Counted from the first letter of the stretch, positions 8,638 through 18,351 are shown. The stretch is DNA of 32,501 bases from Deltaproteobacteria bacterium (GCA_022340465.1 JAJDNW010000054.1:1-32501), one strand, 5' to 3'. Translations and numbers: made by a program. Notes: generated by a model from the sequence alone, not told the origin.

Positions 8638-10311
8638 TTACAGTTTATAGTTCAAGGCCGCACCTTTTTCGGCCGTGTTGGCCATCTTCGAATAGATGGA
8701 AAGGTAACCCTTGCCGTCCTTGCCCCGGGGGGGGGACCAGTTTGCCAGCCTGCGGTCTATTTCTTCGTCCGTTAGACCGATTCTCAGTCGCTCACCGGGT
8801 ATGTCTATCTCGATCAGATCACCGTCTTCCACGATGGCCAAAGGACCCCCGGCAGCGGCCTCGGGTGTGATGTGCGCCACGGCACAGCCTTTGTTGGTGC
8901 CGGAGAAGCGCCCGTCGGTCATGAAGGCGATTGTGTCGGAGAGCCCTTTGGCCGAGAGCTGCCAGAGGAAGCGCTGCAAAAGGCGCATGCCGGGGTCTCC
9001 TTTGGGGCCCACATTTCTGACAACGACCACGTCGCCCCTTTTCAGACGGCCTTCTTCGAGGGCTTTGCAGGCGGATTCTTCCGAAACAAAAATGCGTGCC
9101 GGACCGTGATGACGGTGCATGGCGGCAGGCACGGCCGATTTTTTGATTAACGCACCTCCCGGCGCCAGGTTTCCCTTCAGAAAGATGAGCCCCCCCTCGG
9201 ATGACAACGGCTTTTCCAGGGTGCGGATGACCACCCCGTCGCCGTCTGCGGCCGATTTCAGATTTTCGCTCAAGGTGGCGCCGGTAACCGTCATGACATC
9301 CCCGGCCAGAAGGGGCTGCATGGTCTTCATGGCCGAGGGCAGACCCCCGGCCTCGTCGAAATCTCTGAGAAGGTGCCGGCCGGATCCGGACGGGGCGATG
9401 TCGCACAAAAGCGGCGTTTTGCGGCTCACTGCGTTGAAAACTTCCAGGGGGATATCTATGTCCAACTCGGCCGCTGTGGCCTGGAGGTGAAGGACACCGT
9501 TGGTCGAGCCGCCCACGGCCATCAGGACGGCGATGGCATTTTTAAAGGCGTCCATGGACATGATGTCCGAGGGCCTGACACCCTTATTGTGGAGTCCGAC
9601 CACCTGCCTGCCGGCCTGGAAGGCCAGGCGCATCAGCCGCGAATCCGCTCCCGGTGTGGTGGCGTTCCAGGGTAGGGACATGCCCAGCGCCTCGCTCAGG
9701 CAGGCCATGGTATTGGCGGTGCCCATGACCGGACAGGCACCGCAGCCCGGGCAGCCGCGCTCCCGGATGTCGGCATAAGACCGGCCTTGTAAGCGGCCGG
9801 CCTTGTAAGCGGCATAATGCCGGGGGGCGACATCCAGGGGGTCGACAACTTCCCCCCGGTAGGTATTGAGCTGCATGTAGCCGCCGGTAACCACGACGGC
9901 GGGGAGATCGAGGCGGGCGGCAGCCATCAGGTGGGCCGGGATCACGTCGTCGCACACCGGCACGAACACCATGGCGTCGAAAAGGTTGGTCATGGCAACG
10001 GTTTCGATGTAACCGGCCACCAGATCACGGTGGGGCAGGTGATAGTTGTCGTGGCCCGCCATGCTGGTGCAGATCGAGCTGATGACAAATTCCCGGGGCG
10101 TCCCGCCGGCGGCCCAGATGCCCGCTTTGACGGCCCCGGTCACACGGTCCAGGTGAATGGCGGCCGGGTTGACTTCTCCCCAACTGCTGACAACGCCGAT
10201 TTGCGGCCGTTCAAGGGCCTCGTCGCCGTAGCCGATGCCGCGTATCATGTTCTGGCGTTCCACCATGGCGTAATCGGGAAGGTGTTCATCCCTTTTTGGA
10301 ATAGTAGTCAA
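8638..10311 (-). CDS. IlvD/Edd-family dehydratase (dihydroxy-acid dehydratase-like)
   Basis: 557 residues, full length for the family of iron-sulfur dehydratases that includes dihydroxy-acid dehydratase (valine/isoleucine synthesis), 6-phosphogluconate dehydratase and sugar-acid dehydratases. Conserved features are CDDVIPAHLMAA (Cys120), GCPGCGACPVMGTANTMACLSEALG (Cys187/190/193), and the C-terminal TDGRFSGTNKGCAVAHITPEAA block with GGPLAIVEDGDLIEIDIP. The motif that in DHADs reads TPCNxHL, with a cluster-ligand Cys, is NPAAIHL here (about residues 48-54). That makes the exact substrate uncertain, so no symbol is assigned. The start is TTG with GGAG 8 bp upstream. It lies downstream of the aldehyde oxidoreductase on the same strand after a 188-bp gap. 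Confidence 0.87.
   Translation of the reverse strand: MTTIPKRDEHLPDYAMVERQNMIRGIGYGDEALERPQIGVVSSWGEVNPAAIHLDRVTGAVKAGIWAAGGTPREFVISSICTSMAGHDNYHLPHRDLVAGYIETVAMTNLFDAMVFVPVCDDVIPAHLMAAARLDLPAVVVTGGYMQLNTYRGEVVDPLDVAPRHYAAYKAGRLQGRSYADIRERGCPGCGACPVMGTANTMACLSEALGMSLPWNATTPGADSRLMRLAFQAGRQVVGLHNKGVRPSDIMSMDAFKNAIAVLMAVGGSTNGVLHLQATAAELDIDIPLEVFNAVSRKTPLLCDIAPSGSGRHLLRDFDEAGGLPSAMKTMQPLLAGDVMTVTGATLSENLKSAADGDGVVIRTLEKPLSSEGGLIFLKGNLAPGGALIKKSAVPAAMHRHHGPARIFVSEESACKALEEGRLKRGDVVVVRNVGPKGDPGMRLLQRFLWQLSAKGLSDTIAFMTDGRFSGTNKGCAVAHITPEAAAGGPLAIVEDGDLIEIDIPGERLRIGLTDEEIDRRLANWSPPRGKDGKGYLSIYSKMANTAEKGAALNYKL
9781..9812. repeat. Exact 16-bp tandem duplication inside the IlvD-like gene
   Basis: The unit CCGGCCTTGTAAGCGG occurs twice with no gap. 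Sixteen is not a multiple of three, so the copies are read in different frames (AAYKAG, then GRLQGR), yet the protein stays in frame and family-like. Confidence 0.85.
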
Positions 10312-10499
10312 TGCCTTTTCTCCAAGCGTTAGGTATGCTGACGCGTGTTATTTCGCCTTCTGCTGTCATTTGCCCTTCGGGCGTAATTAACGCTTCGCGT
10401 GATATTTATGGTCGCTTTTAGCGGAAAGCGATTAGTGAGCATGAATTACAGCGAAGCAAATTACGGCAAAGCCAAAAGTGGTTGAATGCCCTAATCTTT
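10312..10499. other. Gap with several small GC hairpins
   Basis: This gap between two minus-strand genes holds compact hairpins: GCCC-TTC-GGGC at 10372-10382, ACGC-TTC-GCGT at 10390-10400, and a CGCTTTTAGCGG element near 10414. Short ATTACRGCGAAGC-like words also recur (10443-10462). I see no gene. The hairpins may be transcript ends or processing sites for the upstream AOR message. Confidence 0.4.
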
Positions 10500-12275
10500 C
10501 TATATGGCGCCCTCCGGCGGCATGCCGTTTTCATCCCAGCCGTGGAGGAGGTAATATTCCTTGAGCATGACGCGCAGCTCTTCCGGGGTGATGGCGTCGC
10601 CTGTCTTTTCGTTTTTGCGGAAAAATCCCTTGGAAAGCCACTCGTCTTCGGGCCCCATGCCTTCACGCAGGTTGAAGCGGCGGACGAGGGTGGCGATGGC
10701 TGCAGCACGCCTGCGAAGCGATTCCATGTCTGCATCGAGGCCCGTAAGCGCCTGAACGATCTGTTCCAGGGTTTCCCACATGTACATGTCCCGGTAAAAG
10801 CGGCACAACACCAGCGTGTCGAAAATGGTCAGGCGGTCTTCAAACTCGAGGAAAAGCTCGGCCTTGCCTTCGATTCTGGACGGGGGGATCATTCCCGTGA
10901 GCTCCGGTTTGTAAAAGGTCGCCCGCAGGTGGCAGGCCCCGCGGTCGGAGGTGGCGTAGGCCAGGCCCATCCCTTTGAGCACCCGCGGATCGTAGCCGGC
11001 CGGTTCCATCCCCTTGACGTGCACCGCGATCTCTTCGAGATCCCATTCTCTGGCGGCATGCTTGATCCCCTGTGCCAGCACGTCACCGATACCTTCGCGA
11101 CGGCCGATCATGCGGAGCAGATCCGCGATGCGCTCCGCCTGGCCGTAATCCACCTCGTATTCGACTTTGCCGCGGCGGCTGGCTTCAATGGTGAAGGCGC
11201 ACAGGTTGCCGGCCGTGATCGTGTCGATGCCCAACCGGTCGCATATGTCGTTGAGGTAGGCGATTTCCTCGATGCTGTCGATCATGCAGAGTCCGCCAAA
11301 AGCGTAAATGGTTTCGTATTCAGGTCCCTCCAGTTTCAAACCCGCGTGGCGGCCCTCCTTTACGGTGGTCATCCGGCCGCAGGCCATCAGGCACTTGGCG
11401 CAGGCGCGCGGTTTGACATCGCAGCGGGAGTGCAGACCGTCTGAACTGATCTTTTCCCACTGGTCATACCGCCCCTCGGCCCAATAGCGGGTGGGGAAGG
11501 CGTTGGCACCGTTGGTCACCTTGACCAGTTGGGAGGTGCCCATGGTTTTATAGGCGTGCACGCCGGGGTTGTCTTTGGCTTCGGACATGATGGCCTTGGA
11601 AAGGGCGGCCACGGCTTCGGCATCGTGGGGGGTTCGCGTTCGGTCGCCCTGGAAAAGCAGCCCTTTTATTTTTTTTGCGCCCAGCACGGTGCCCACGCCC
11701 GTCCGCCCGGCCGACCGCCACTGGTCGTTTTTAATGACGCCGAAACGGACAAGCTTCTCGGCGGCCGGTCCGATCACAACGGCCCCGGTCTTGCGGAATT
11801 GCCTGTCATCCCGGGTGTAGCGCTTGAGGACTTCCTCCTCGGCGGCGTAGGTCTCCAGACCCCACAGGTCGTCGGCCGCATGAAACATCACCGTTTCGGG
11901 TTGGATGCCGAGTACGACCGGGGAAGGGCTTTCGCCCTGGATGACGATGGCATCGAAACCGGCGGCATCGATGGCTTCCGGCACCTTGCCGCCCGAGTAG
12001 GATTCGGCATAAAGGCCTGTCTGGGGAGATTTGGTAAAGACACCGTATCGCGAACTCCCCCATATCCTGCTTCCGGTAACGGGGCCGGTGGCGAAAATAA
12101 GGATGTTGTCCGGGTGCAGAGGGTCCACGCCCTTGGGCATGAGGGTGTAGAGCAGGTATGAGGCCAATCCCTTGCCCCCGATATATGTTTCGTAGATCTC
12201 GTCGTCCAGGGTCTCCACCCAGTGTTCATGCCGGCCCACATCGATTCTCAGTATGCGTCCATAGTTCCCCTTCAT
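10500..12275 (-). CDS. Aldehyde:ferredoxin oxidoreductase (tungsten/molybdenum pterin enzyme)
   Basis: 591 residues, the usual AOR length. The enzyme oxidises aldehydes to acids, reducing ferredoxin at a bis-pyranopterin W/Mo centre in the cytoplasm. Family features are the N-terminus MKGNYGRILRIDV, the pterin-binding IGGKGLASYLLY and FATGPVTGSRIWGSSRYGV, the cluster motif CAKCLMAC (Cys-x2-Cys-x3-Cys near residues 288-295), GPEYETIYAFGG, and the later Cys region LVLCRFYR that supplies the fourth ligand. The ATG has AAGGAGA 7 bp upstream. It is transcribed away from gabT. Proteins of this type in sulfate reducers often act in amino-acid or aldehyde degradation; the actual aldehyde cannot be told from sequence. 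Confidence 0.95.
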   Translation of the reverse strand: MKGNYGRILRIDVGRHEHWVETLDDEIYETYIGGKGLASYLLYTLMPKGVDPLHPDNILIFATGPVTGSRIWGSSRYGVFTKSPQTGLYAESYSGGKVPEAIDAAGFDAIVIQGESPSPVVLGIQPETVMFHAADDLWGLETYAAEEEVLKRYTRDDRQFRKTGAVVIGPAAEKLVRFGVIKNDQWRSAGRTGVGTVLGAKKIKGLLFQGDRTRTPHDAEAVAALSKAIMSEAKDNPGVHAYKTMGTSQLVKVTNGANAFPTRYWAEGRYDQWEKISSDGLHSRCDVKPRACAKCLMACGRMTTVKEGRHAGLKLEGPEYETIYAFGGLCMIDSIEEIAYLNDICDRLGIDTITAGNLCAFTIEASRRGKVEYEVDYGQAERIADLLRMIGRREGIGDVLAQGIKHAAREWDLEEIAVHVKGMEPAGYDPRVLKGMGLAYATSDRGACHLRATFYKPELTGMIPPSRIEGKAELFLEFEDRLTIFDTLVLCRFYRDMYMWETLEQIVQALTGLDADMESLRRRAAAIATLVRRFNLREGMGPEDEWLSKGFFRKNEKTGDAITPEELRVMLKEYYLLHGWDENGMPPEGAI

Positions 12276-12407
12276 ATTCGTTCTCCTTTTTCATCGTATG
12301 TTGCACTAAAATGCGTAGCTGAAGCGAAAACTGGCCCCGCTGCCTGCAGTTGGTGGGAGGGTTCGCCGATTCCACCGACCAACCGGCGGAGTGGTCTGTC
12401 ACTTGAT

Positions 12408-12449
12408 AGCGACGAGGTCGCGTTGTAAAAAAGCGTGCACACACGTTTA
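12408..12449 (+). repeat. Two-hairpin repeat, copy A
   Basis: The first stem GCGAC/GTCGC (12409-12413 with 12417-12421) is followed by GTTG and a second hairpin beginning TAAA and ending TTTA (12426-12449), whose core pairs GCGTG with CACGT. It is one of about six copies; see also 22646, 25098, 28048, 29282 and 31928. This copy is the only one without an adjacent gene end. Confidence 0.7.
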
Positions 12450-12540
12450 ATACTATAACGTTTTAGGCATCCTATCCATTGAATGTAGAGGTTGTCAAGT
12501 TGAAAGCGGCGGAATAATTTATCTTCATATTAAATTACGG

Positions 12541-12572
12541 TTGACACAGAAAATCTGTATTCGCTATATAAT
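12541..12572 (+). promoter_or_regulatory. Candidate sigma70 promoter of gabT
   Basis: A perfect TTGACA (12541-12546) is followed by TATATA (12565-12570, 18-bp spacer) or TATAAT (12567-12572, 20-bp spacer), about 75 bp before the gabT start. Confidence 0.6.
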
Positions 12573-12595
12573 TAATGTATTGAGAACAATAAATA

Positions 12596-12617
12596 TTAAC
12601 TAAACCCTTTTAGTTAA
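12596..12617. promoter_or_regulatory. Palindrome in gabT leader, possible operator
   Basis: TTAACTAAA (12596-12604) and TTTAGTTAA (12609-12617) form a perfect 9-bp inverted repeat with a 4-bp spacer. It lies just downstream of the promoter candidate and 29 bp before the start codon. It could be an operator, for instance for the LacI-type regulator encoded downstream, although it lacks the central CG common in LacI-family sites. Confidence 0.45.
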
Positions 12618-12646
12618 TTATCGATCAATCAGAAAGGAGGCGTGTC

Positions 12647-13903
12647 ATGACAACAAACAAGGAACTTGGTGAAGGGAAAAGCAGCTTCGTTTCAAACGCT
12701 GTCAGCAATGTGTCCCTCAATTACATCGAATCCGCCAAGGGTGCCGTGCTTACGGACGTGGAAGGCAATGAATTCATCGACTTTGCCTGTGGCATCGGTG
12801 TGATGAATATCGGACACAGCCACCCCAAGGTGGTTGAGGCCATTAAAAAGCAGGCCGAAAAACTGGTGCACACCTGCTTCATGGTGAATCCCTACGAGTC
12901 GGCTGTAAAATTGGCCGAAAGGCTGTGCGCGTTGACGCCCGGGAATTTCCCCAAGAAGGCCTTTTTCTGCAACAGCGGTGCGGAAGCCGTGGAAAACGTC
13001 GTCAAAATCGCGCGCTATTACACCAAACGTCCCGCCGTGGTTGTCTTCGAGAATGCTTATCACGGCAGAACCCAGTTGACCATGACCATGACCAGCAAAA
13101 TCAAACCTTACAAATTCGGCTTCGGGCCTTTCTGCCCGGAAGTCTATCGCATGCCTTTCGGCGATGAGGTCGGAGCCGACAAGCTCAAGGATGTTTTTAT
13201 TAAAATCGTCAACCCGGAAGCCGTGGCGGCCGTCGTCGCCGAACCGGTGCAGGGGGAAGGCGGGTTTATCGTTCCGCCGGACGATTATTTCCCGGAGCTG
13301 ATCGAGATATGTCACGACAACGGCATCCTGTTCGTTTCCGATGAAATTCAAAGCGGCATGGGACGCACCGGTAAAATGTTCGCCATCGAACACTGGGGTG
13401 TCGAGCCTGACCTCATCACTACGGCCAAAAGCCTGGCGGCCGGCATGCCGCTGGCGGCTGTGGTCGGCAAGGCGGAGATCATGGACGTGGTGCATCCGGG
13501 TGGCCTGGGCGGTACCTATGGCGGCAACCCGGTGGCCTGTGAAGCCGCCCTGGCGGTTTTGGATGTTTTCGAGGAAGAAAACATGCTGGAAAAATCGGTG
13601 GCCCTGGGTGAAAAGTTGTGGGCTCGCTTCGGTGAATGGAAGGAAAAGTTTGCCATCGTCAAGAGCATTCGCGGCAAAGGCGCCATGGTCGGTCTGGAGC
13701 TGGTCAATCCCAAAACAGGCCAGCCGGCCGCCGACGAGACCCTGCAGCTCGTCAAACACTGCCACGCCAACGGTGTGGTGGCCATCAGCTGCGGCTCTTA
13801 CGGCAACATCATCCGCACCCTCGTGCCTTTTGTGATTACCGACGAACAGCTGGAAAAGGGGCTTTCCGTCGTGGAGGCCGGGATTTCGAAGATCGACGCA
13901 TGA
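12647..13903 (+). CDS. gabT: 4-aminobutyrate aminotransferase (class III PLP aminotransferase)
   Basis: 418 residues, matching GabT in length and closely in sequence. It transfers the amino group of GABA (or a similar omega-amino acid) to 2-oxoglutarate, giving succinate semialdehyde and glutamate. Visible marks are FACGIGVMNIGHSHPKVVEAI, the phosphate-binding NSGAEAVENVVKIAR, AYHGRT, EPVQGEGGF, SDEIQSGMGRTG, and the Schiff-base lysine in TTAKSLAAGMPL (Lys261). GGLGGTYGGNPVAC and SCGSYGNIIRTLVPF are also GabT-like. AGAAAGGAGG precedes the ATG. A close relative acting on 5-aminovalerate or beta-alanine cannot be excluded. The adjacent LacI-type gene on the same strand may regulate it. An oxidoreductase for the aldehyde product is divergently encoded (inference). 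Confidence 0.93.
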   Translation: MTTNKELGEGKSSFVSNAVSNVSLNYIESAKGAVLTDVEGNEFIDFACGIGVMNIGHSHPKVVEAIKKQAEKLVHTCFMVNPYESAVKLAERLCALTPGNFPKKAFFCNSGAEAVENVVKIARYYTKRPAVVVFENAYHGRTQLTMTMTSKIKPYKFGFGPFCPEVYRMPFGDEVGADKLKDVFIKIVNPEAVAAVVAEPVQGEGGFIVPPDDYFPELIEICHDNGILFVSDEIQSGMGRTGKMFAIEHWGVEPDLITTAKSLAAGMPLAAVVGKAEIMDVVHPGGLGGTYGGNPVACEAALAVLDVFEEENMLEKSVALGEKLWARFGEWKEKFAIVKSIRGKGAMVGLELVNPKTGQPAADETLQLVKHCHANGVVAISCGSYGNIIRTLVPFVITDEQLEKGLSVVEAGISKIDA

Positions 13904-13917
13904 TATCTCGCGCAGAG

Positions 13918-13997
13918 ATCACAAGGGCACGCAGAGAATTTGTGATGCATGCGTAAGACATCATCTGTTCTCTTGGTGCCCCTGGTGCCTTTGTGAT
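13918..13997. repeat. CACAAAGGCAC-type inverted repeat
   Basis: The left arm ATCACAAGGGCACGCAGAGAA is... matched by a right arm at 13968-13997 that contains GGTGCC twice and ends CTTTGTGAT. Together they form an imperfect hairpin behind gabT. Similar CACAAAGGCACAGAGAA words are common in intergenic DNA of many Desulfobacterota. It may end the gabT transcript. Confidence 0.6.
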
Positions 13998-14013
13998 TGA
14001 GTATTTCTTTACT

Positions 14014-15054
14014 ATGAAAACGAACCCCACCATACGAGACATCGCCGCGGCGGCCAGGGTGTCCGCCGCGGCGGTGTCGCTGGCCCTGAACAACCGGCCG
14101 GGGGTCAGTGAAAAAACCCGGCGCCGCATTCAGAAAATCGCCCGCCGTATGGACTATCGGCCCAATTACGCCGCCAAACGCCTCATGGGGCACCCCAGCC
14201 ACACCATCGGCCTGATCCTGCGCAACATCGCCGACCCCTTTTTCCCGGAGCTGGCTCTGGGCGTTGAGGAAAAGGCGACCGAAATGGGCTACAGCCTGCT
14301 GCTGTGCAACACCAACGGCACGTTGGCCAAGGAAAAAAGCGCGCTGGATGCCTTGCGTGCCAAAGGGGTGGACGGCGTTATCCTTTCGACGGTCACCGTG
14401 GATGATCCCAATGTCAAGCCGCTCATCGATGCCGGTGTTCCCTTCGTCTGCGTCAACCGCTTCGTCATGGATCCAGCCGTCGAAAGCAAAACCGACTATG
14501 TGGTGCTGGACAATTACGCCTGCGGTTACGAGGGCATGCGTCACCTTTTACGGATGGGTTATGAGCGCATCGCCATCCTGACCGGGGATTTGAACACCTC
14601 CACCGCGGCCCTGCGTCGCCAAGGCGAGCGTGATGCCCTGGCGTCATACGGCGTCGACCAGGACCGGAGACTGGTGGTCGAGTGCGGCTGGTCGCGGAAG
14701 CGCGCTTTTGAAGCCGCCCGGCACTTTCTGGGATTAAAGGAGCGGCCCGAGGCTTTTTTTGTCCACGACGACCACATGGCCCTCGGTGCCAGAGAGGCCG
14801 TGCTGGGTGAAGGGTTGGCCATTCCGGACGATGTGGCCCTTTTAGGAATCGACGACATTCAAATGGCTTCGCTTACCGGTGTGGATCTCTCGACCATCAG
14901 CCAGAAAAAATATGACATGGGGGTCATGGGTGCGAAAATCCTGATCGATAAAATTGAAGAAAGCACGCCTCCCATGGTGAACAAGATCATGCTCGAGCCC
15001 CGTCTCATGATCCGCAAATCGTGCGGGTACCATCTCCGGGGCTACGTGCGGTGA
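14014..15054 (+). CDS. LacI-family transcriptional regulator
   Basis: About 346 residues. An N-terminal LacI-type helix-turn-helix (PTIRDIAAAARVSAAAVSLALNNRPGVSEKTRRRI) and hinge helix (YRPNYAAKRLM) are followed by a periplasmic-binding-protein-like effector domain (HTIGLILRNIADPFFPELALGVEEKA ... DGVILS ... AILTGD ... AFFVHDDHMALGAREAV ... LLGIDDIQMASL ... LIDKIE). It binds operator DNA as a dimer and is likely released or activated by a small ligand, unknown here. I chose the ATG at 14014 because the HTH follows at once and the earlier GTG at 13993 overlaps the upstream repeat; neither has a clear ribosome site. Its neighbours gabT and the diaminopropionate lyase are candidate targets. Confidence 0.93.
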   Translation: MKTNPTIRDIAAAARVSAAAVSLALNNRPGVSEKTRRRIQKIARRMDYRPNYAAKRLMGHPSHTIGLILRNIADPFFPELALGVEEKATEMGYSLLLCNTNGTLAKEKSALDALRAKGVDGVILSTVTVDDPNVKPLIDAGVPFVCVNRFVMDPAVESKTDYVVLDNYACGYEGMRHLLRMGYERIAILTGDLNTSTAALRRQGERDALASYGVDQDRRLVVECGWSRKRAFEAARHFLGLKERPEAFFVHDDHMALGAREAVLGEGLAIPDDVALLGIDDIQMASLTGVDLSTISQKKYDMGVMGAKILIDKIEESTPPMVNKIMLEPRLMIRKSCGYHLRGYVR

Positions 15055-15078
15055 AAAGCGCGGCGTTGCGTTTTGGTT

Positions 15079-16293
15079 TCAGGATTTTGAGGGGTATTTT
15101 CCCCGCCACACGATGTCGCGGTAGTTGGCAGGATCCGTGGCTCCTTCCGTGTTGAAAAAGAGGCACACCGACCCGCTGTCCATCCCCAATTGCCTCCTTA
15201 AATCCTCGAATCTGGAATGGTTCATCAGCAGGTCTATGACGCCGGCACCGATGGAACCGGACTCTCCCGCCTCAACCACGGCATCTCCGGACAGGGGATT
15301 GGCAAGAATGCGCATGCCGTCTGCGGCTACATAATCGTCGCAGCTCACGTAGGCGGAAGGAAGGTCGCGCAGGATTTCCCATGATATGGGGTTGGGTTCC
15401 CCACAGGCCAGGCCGGCCATGATGGTACTCAAATCGCCCTCGGCGGGGTGCGGTTTACCATCGCCGGCGGCAACGGATGCAAGCATGCAGGCGGCCTGTT
15501 GCGGTTCCATAACGATAAATTTGGGGCGCGGTTTGGCATAGGCGCCATGCAGGTGGCCCACCACAGCACCTGCCAGCGTTCCTACCCCGGCCTGGATGAA
15601 GACATGCGACGGAACGGCATTTTGCGATCGCAGCTGTTCCACGGTTTCGGCGCACATGGTGAGGTAGCCTTGCATAATCCACAGGGGGATGTCCGTGTAA
15701 CCCTGCCAGGCCGTGTCCTGGATCAGGTGCCAGCCGTTTTCTTCTGCCGTGCGGCGAGCCAGCCGCACCGTATCGTCGTAGTTGAGATCGGTCACCACAA
15801 CCGCTGCTCCATGGCTCTCGATGCTGGCCACCCGGGAAGGGGCCGATCCCCTGGGCATGTAAACCACCGCGCGTTGCCCCAACTGCTCAGCCGCCCAGGC
15901 TACGCCTCTTCCGTGGTTTCCGTCCGTGGCCGTTGCCAGCGTGATCCGTCCTATCTTTTGCCTGGTTTCCCTGCTGACGATCTGCGCGTAGGGCGTGTCT
16001 GCAAGATCTCTGTCAAGCATCCGGCACACCAGTTTCGCCACGGCAAAGGAACCACCCAGGACCTTGAAGGCCTTGAGCCCGAAACGGTGGGATTCGTCTT
16101 TGGCGAAAATGCCGCGCAGGCCCCAGGCATGGGCCAGGCCCTGCAGGGGCACCAGGGGGGTCGGCGCATAACCGGGCAGCTGGCAATGAAATTCCATGGC
16201 CTCCCTGGAAGCGGCGGGTGAAAGATATGGCGGCATCGTCACCCTGCAGGGGGATTGCAGGATGTATTCAAAATGATGGGAGGGTATTTTCAT
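15079..16293 (-). CDS. dpaL: Diaminopropionate ammonia-lyase
   Basis: About 404 residues, a fold-type II PLP enzyme that cleaves 2,3-diaminopropionate to pyruvate and ammonia. Diagnostic are KDESHRFGLKAFKVLGGSFA, whose second Lys (AFK) carries PLP, the phosphate loop TDGNHGRGVAWAA, YMPRGSAPSRVASIESHGAAV, and the IQAGVGTLAGAV block. The annotated family (DpaL/YgeX) is about 400 residues, so this is full length. I used the ATG at 16293; an in-frame TTG seven codons earlier with GGGG upstream is an alternative. It converges with the LacI gene (24-bp gap, no clear terminator). It may serve amino-acid catabolism together with gabT. Confidence 0.9.
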   Translation of the reverse strand: MKIPSHHFEYILQSPCRVTMPPYLSPAASREAMEFHCQLPGYAPTPLVPLQGLAHAWGLRGIFAKDESHRFGLKAFKVLGGSFAVAKLVCRMLDRDLADTPYAQIVSRETRQKIGRITLATATDGNHGRGVAWAAEQLGQRAVVYMPRGSAPSRVASIESHGAAVVVTDLNYDDTVRLARRTAEENGWHLIQDTAWQGYTDIPLWIMQGYLTMCAETVEQLRSQNAVPSHVFIQAGVGTLAGAVVGHLHGAYAKPRPKFIVMEPQQAACMLASVAAGDGKPHPAEGDLSTIMAGLACGEPNPISWEILRDLPSAYVSCDDYVAADGMRILANPLSGDAVVEAGESGSIGAGVIDLLMNHSRFEDLRRQLGMDSGSVCLFFNTEGATDPANYRDIVWRGKYPSKS

Positions 16294-16384
16294 GGCGATG
16301 GGGCCGGACGGCAAAACCCCGGTGCCCTTGGGCGCCAGGGTTCATGTTAAACTTTAAAATAAACAGATAACTTATTGAAATAAT

Positions 16385-16461
16385 TGGTCGGGACGGCGCG
16401 ATTTGAACGCGCGACCCCAGCGTCCCGAACGCTGTGCTCTACCAGACTGAGCCACGTCCCG
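16385..16461 (-). tRNA. tRNA-Pro (CGG)
   Basis: A 77-nt cloverleaf read on the minus strand: acceptor CGGGACG pairing with CGTCCCG, D-loop CTCAGTCTGGTAGAGC, anticodon arm GCGTT-CGG-GACGC giving anticodon CGG, T-loop GTTCAAAT, discriminator A and encoded CCA. It sits between purA and the diaminopropionate lyase gene. Confidence 0.97.
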
Positions 16462-16518
16462 ACATGGGAGTCTCCATATTGCACTCCTGAATCATTGTCA
16501 ACAGCTTTCCACATTAAT

Positions 16519-17868
<1,350 letters not shown>

Positions 17869-17883
17869 TTTTTGTTAAGATGT

Positions 17884-18351
17884 CTACTTTCTACGCGAAT
17901 GAAAAAAAAGTTGCATCATGGTGCGGCATTCCGTTTCCTTTACGCCGCCGATGATCTCCGGACGGTGATTCAGGCGCACGTCCTCGGAAAAATTATAGAG
18001 CGAGCCCGCCGCCCCCCATTTCGGATCGGCGGCGCCGAAAACGACGCGGGCGACCCGTGCGTGCACGATGGCCCCCATGCACATGACGCAGGGCTCGACA
18101 GTAGCATATAGCGTGGTGCTTAACAACCGGTAATTATGCAAGTTCGCCGCTGCCTTACGCAGGGCCTCGACCTCGGCGTGGGCGGTGGGATCGGATTTCA
18201 GAATGGTCCGGTTGTGCCCTGTGGCCACGATGTCGCCGGCAGCATCGACGAGGACGGCGCCGACCGGGACCTCGCCCGAGGCTTCCGCTTTTTTGGCTTC
18301 CGCGATGGCTATCCCCATGAAATGTTCATGCTCTAGAAATATGGTTGACAT
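17884..18351 (-). CDS. tadA: tRNA adenosine(34) deaminase
   Basis: 155 residues. TadA converts A34 of tRNA-Arg(ACG) to inosine so that it can read CGU, CGC and CGA. The zinc and catalytic residues are all present: His58-Ala-Glu60 in TAHAEVEAL and Cys88-x2-Cys91 in EPCVMCMGAI, plus the N-terminal VPVGAVLVD. The C-terminal helix with MMQLFFHSRRK is typical of bacterial TadA. No clear ribosome site precedes the ATG. Its substrate tRNA is encoded divergently 50 bp away. purA follows downstream. Confidence 0.95.
   Translation of the reverse strand: MSTIFLEHEHFMGIAIAEAKKAEASGEVPVGAVLVDAAGDIVATGHNRTILKSDPTAHAEVEALRKAAANLHNYRLLSTTLYATVEPCVMCMGAIVHARVARVVFGAADPKWGAAGSLYNFSEDVRLNHRPEIIGGVKETECRTMMQLFFHSRRK

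Larger units (their letters stand above)
12276..12646. other. Divergent intergenic region AOR/gabT (371 bp)
   Basis: No credible gene is seen. It carries one two-hairpin repeat (12408-12449), the gabT promoter candidate (12541-12572) and a palindrome (12596-12617). The AOR gene has its own ribosome site here, but I could not identify a clear promoter for it. Confidence 0.6.

Noticed and set aside
10482-11444. Plus-strand 320-residue reading frame opposite the aldehyde oxidoreductase
   Set aside because: It lies entirely antisense to a gene with clear AOR motifs; its composition (His/Gly/Val-rich) is typical of shadow frames in GC-rich DNA.
12692-13765. Minus-strand 357-residue reading frame opposite gabT
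   Set aside because: Antisense shadow of a strongly supported aminotransferase; no family features.
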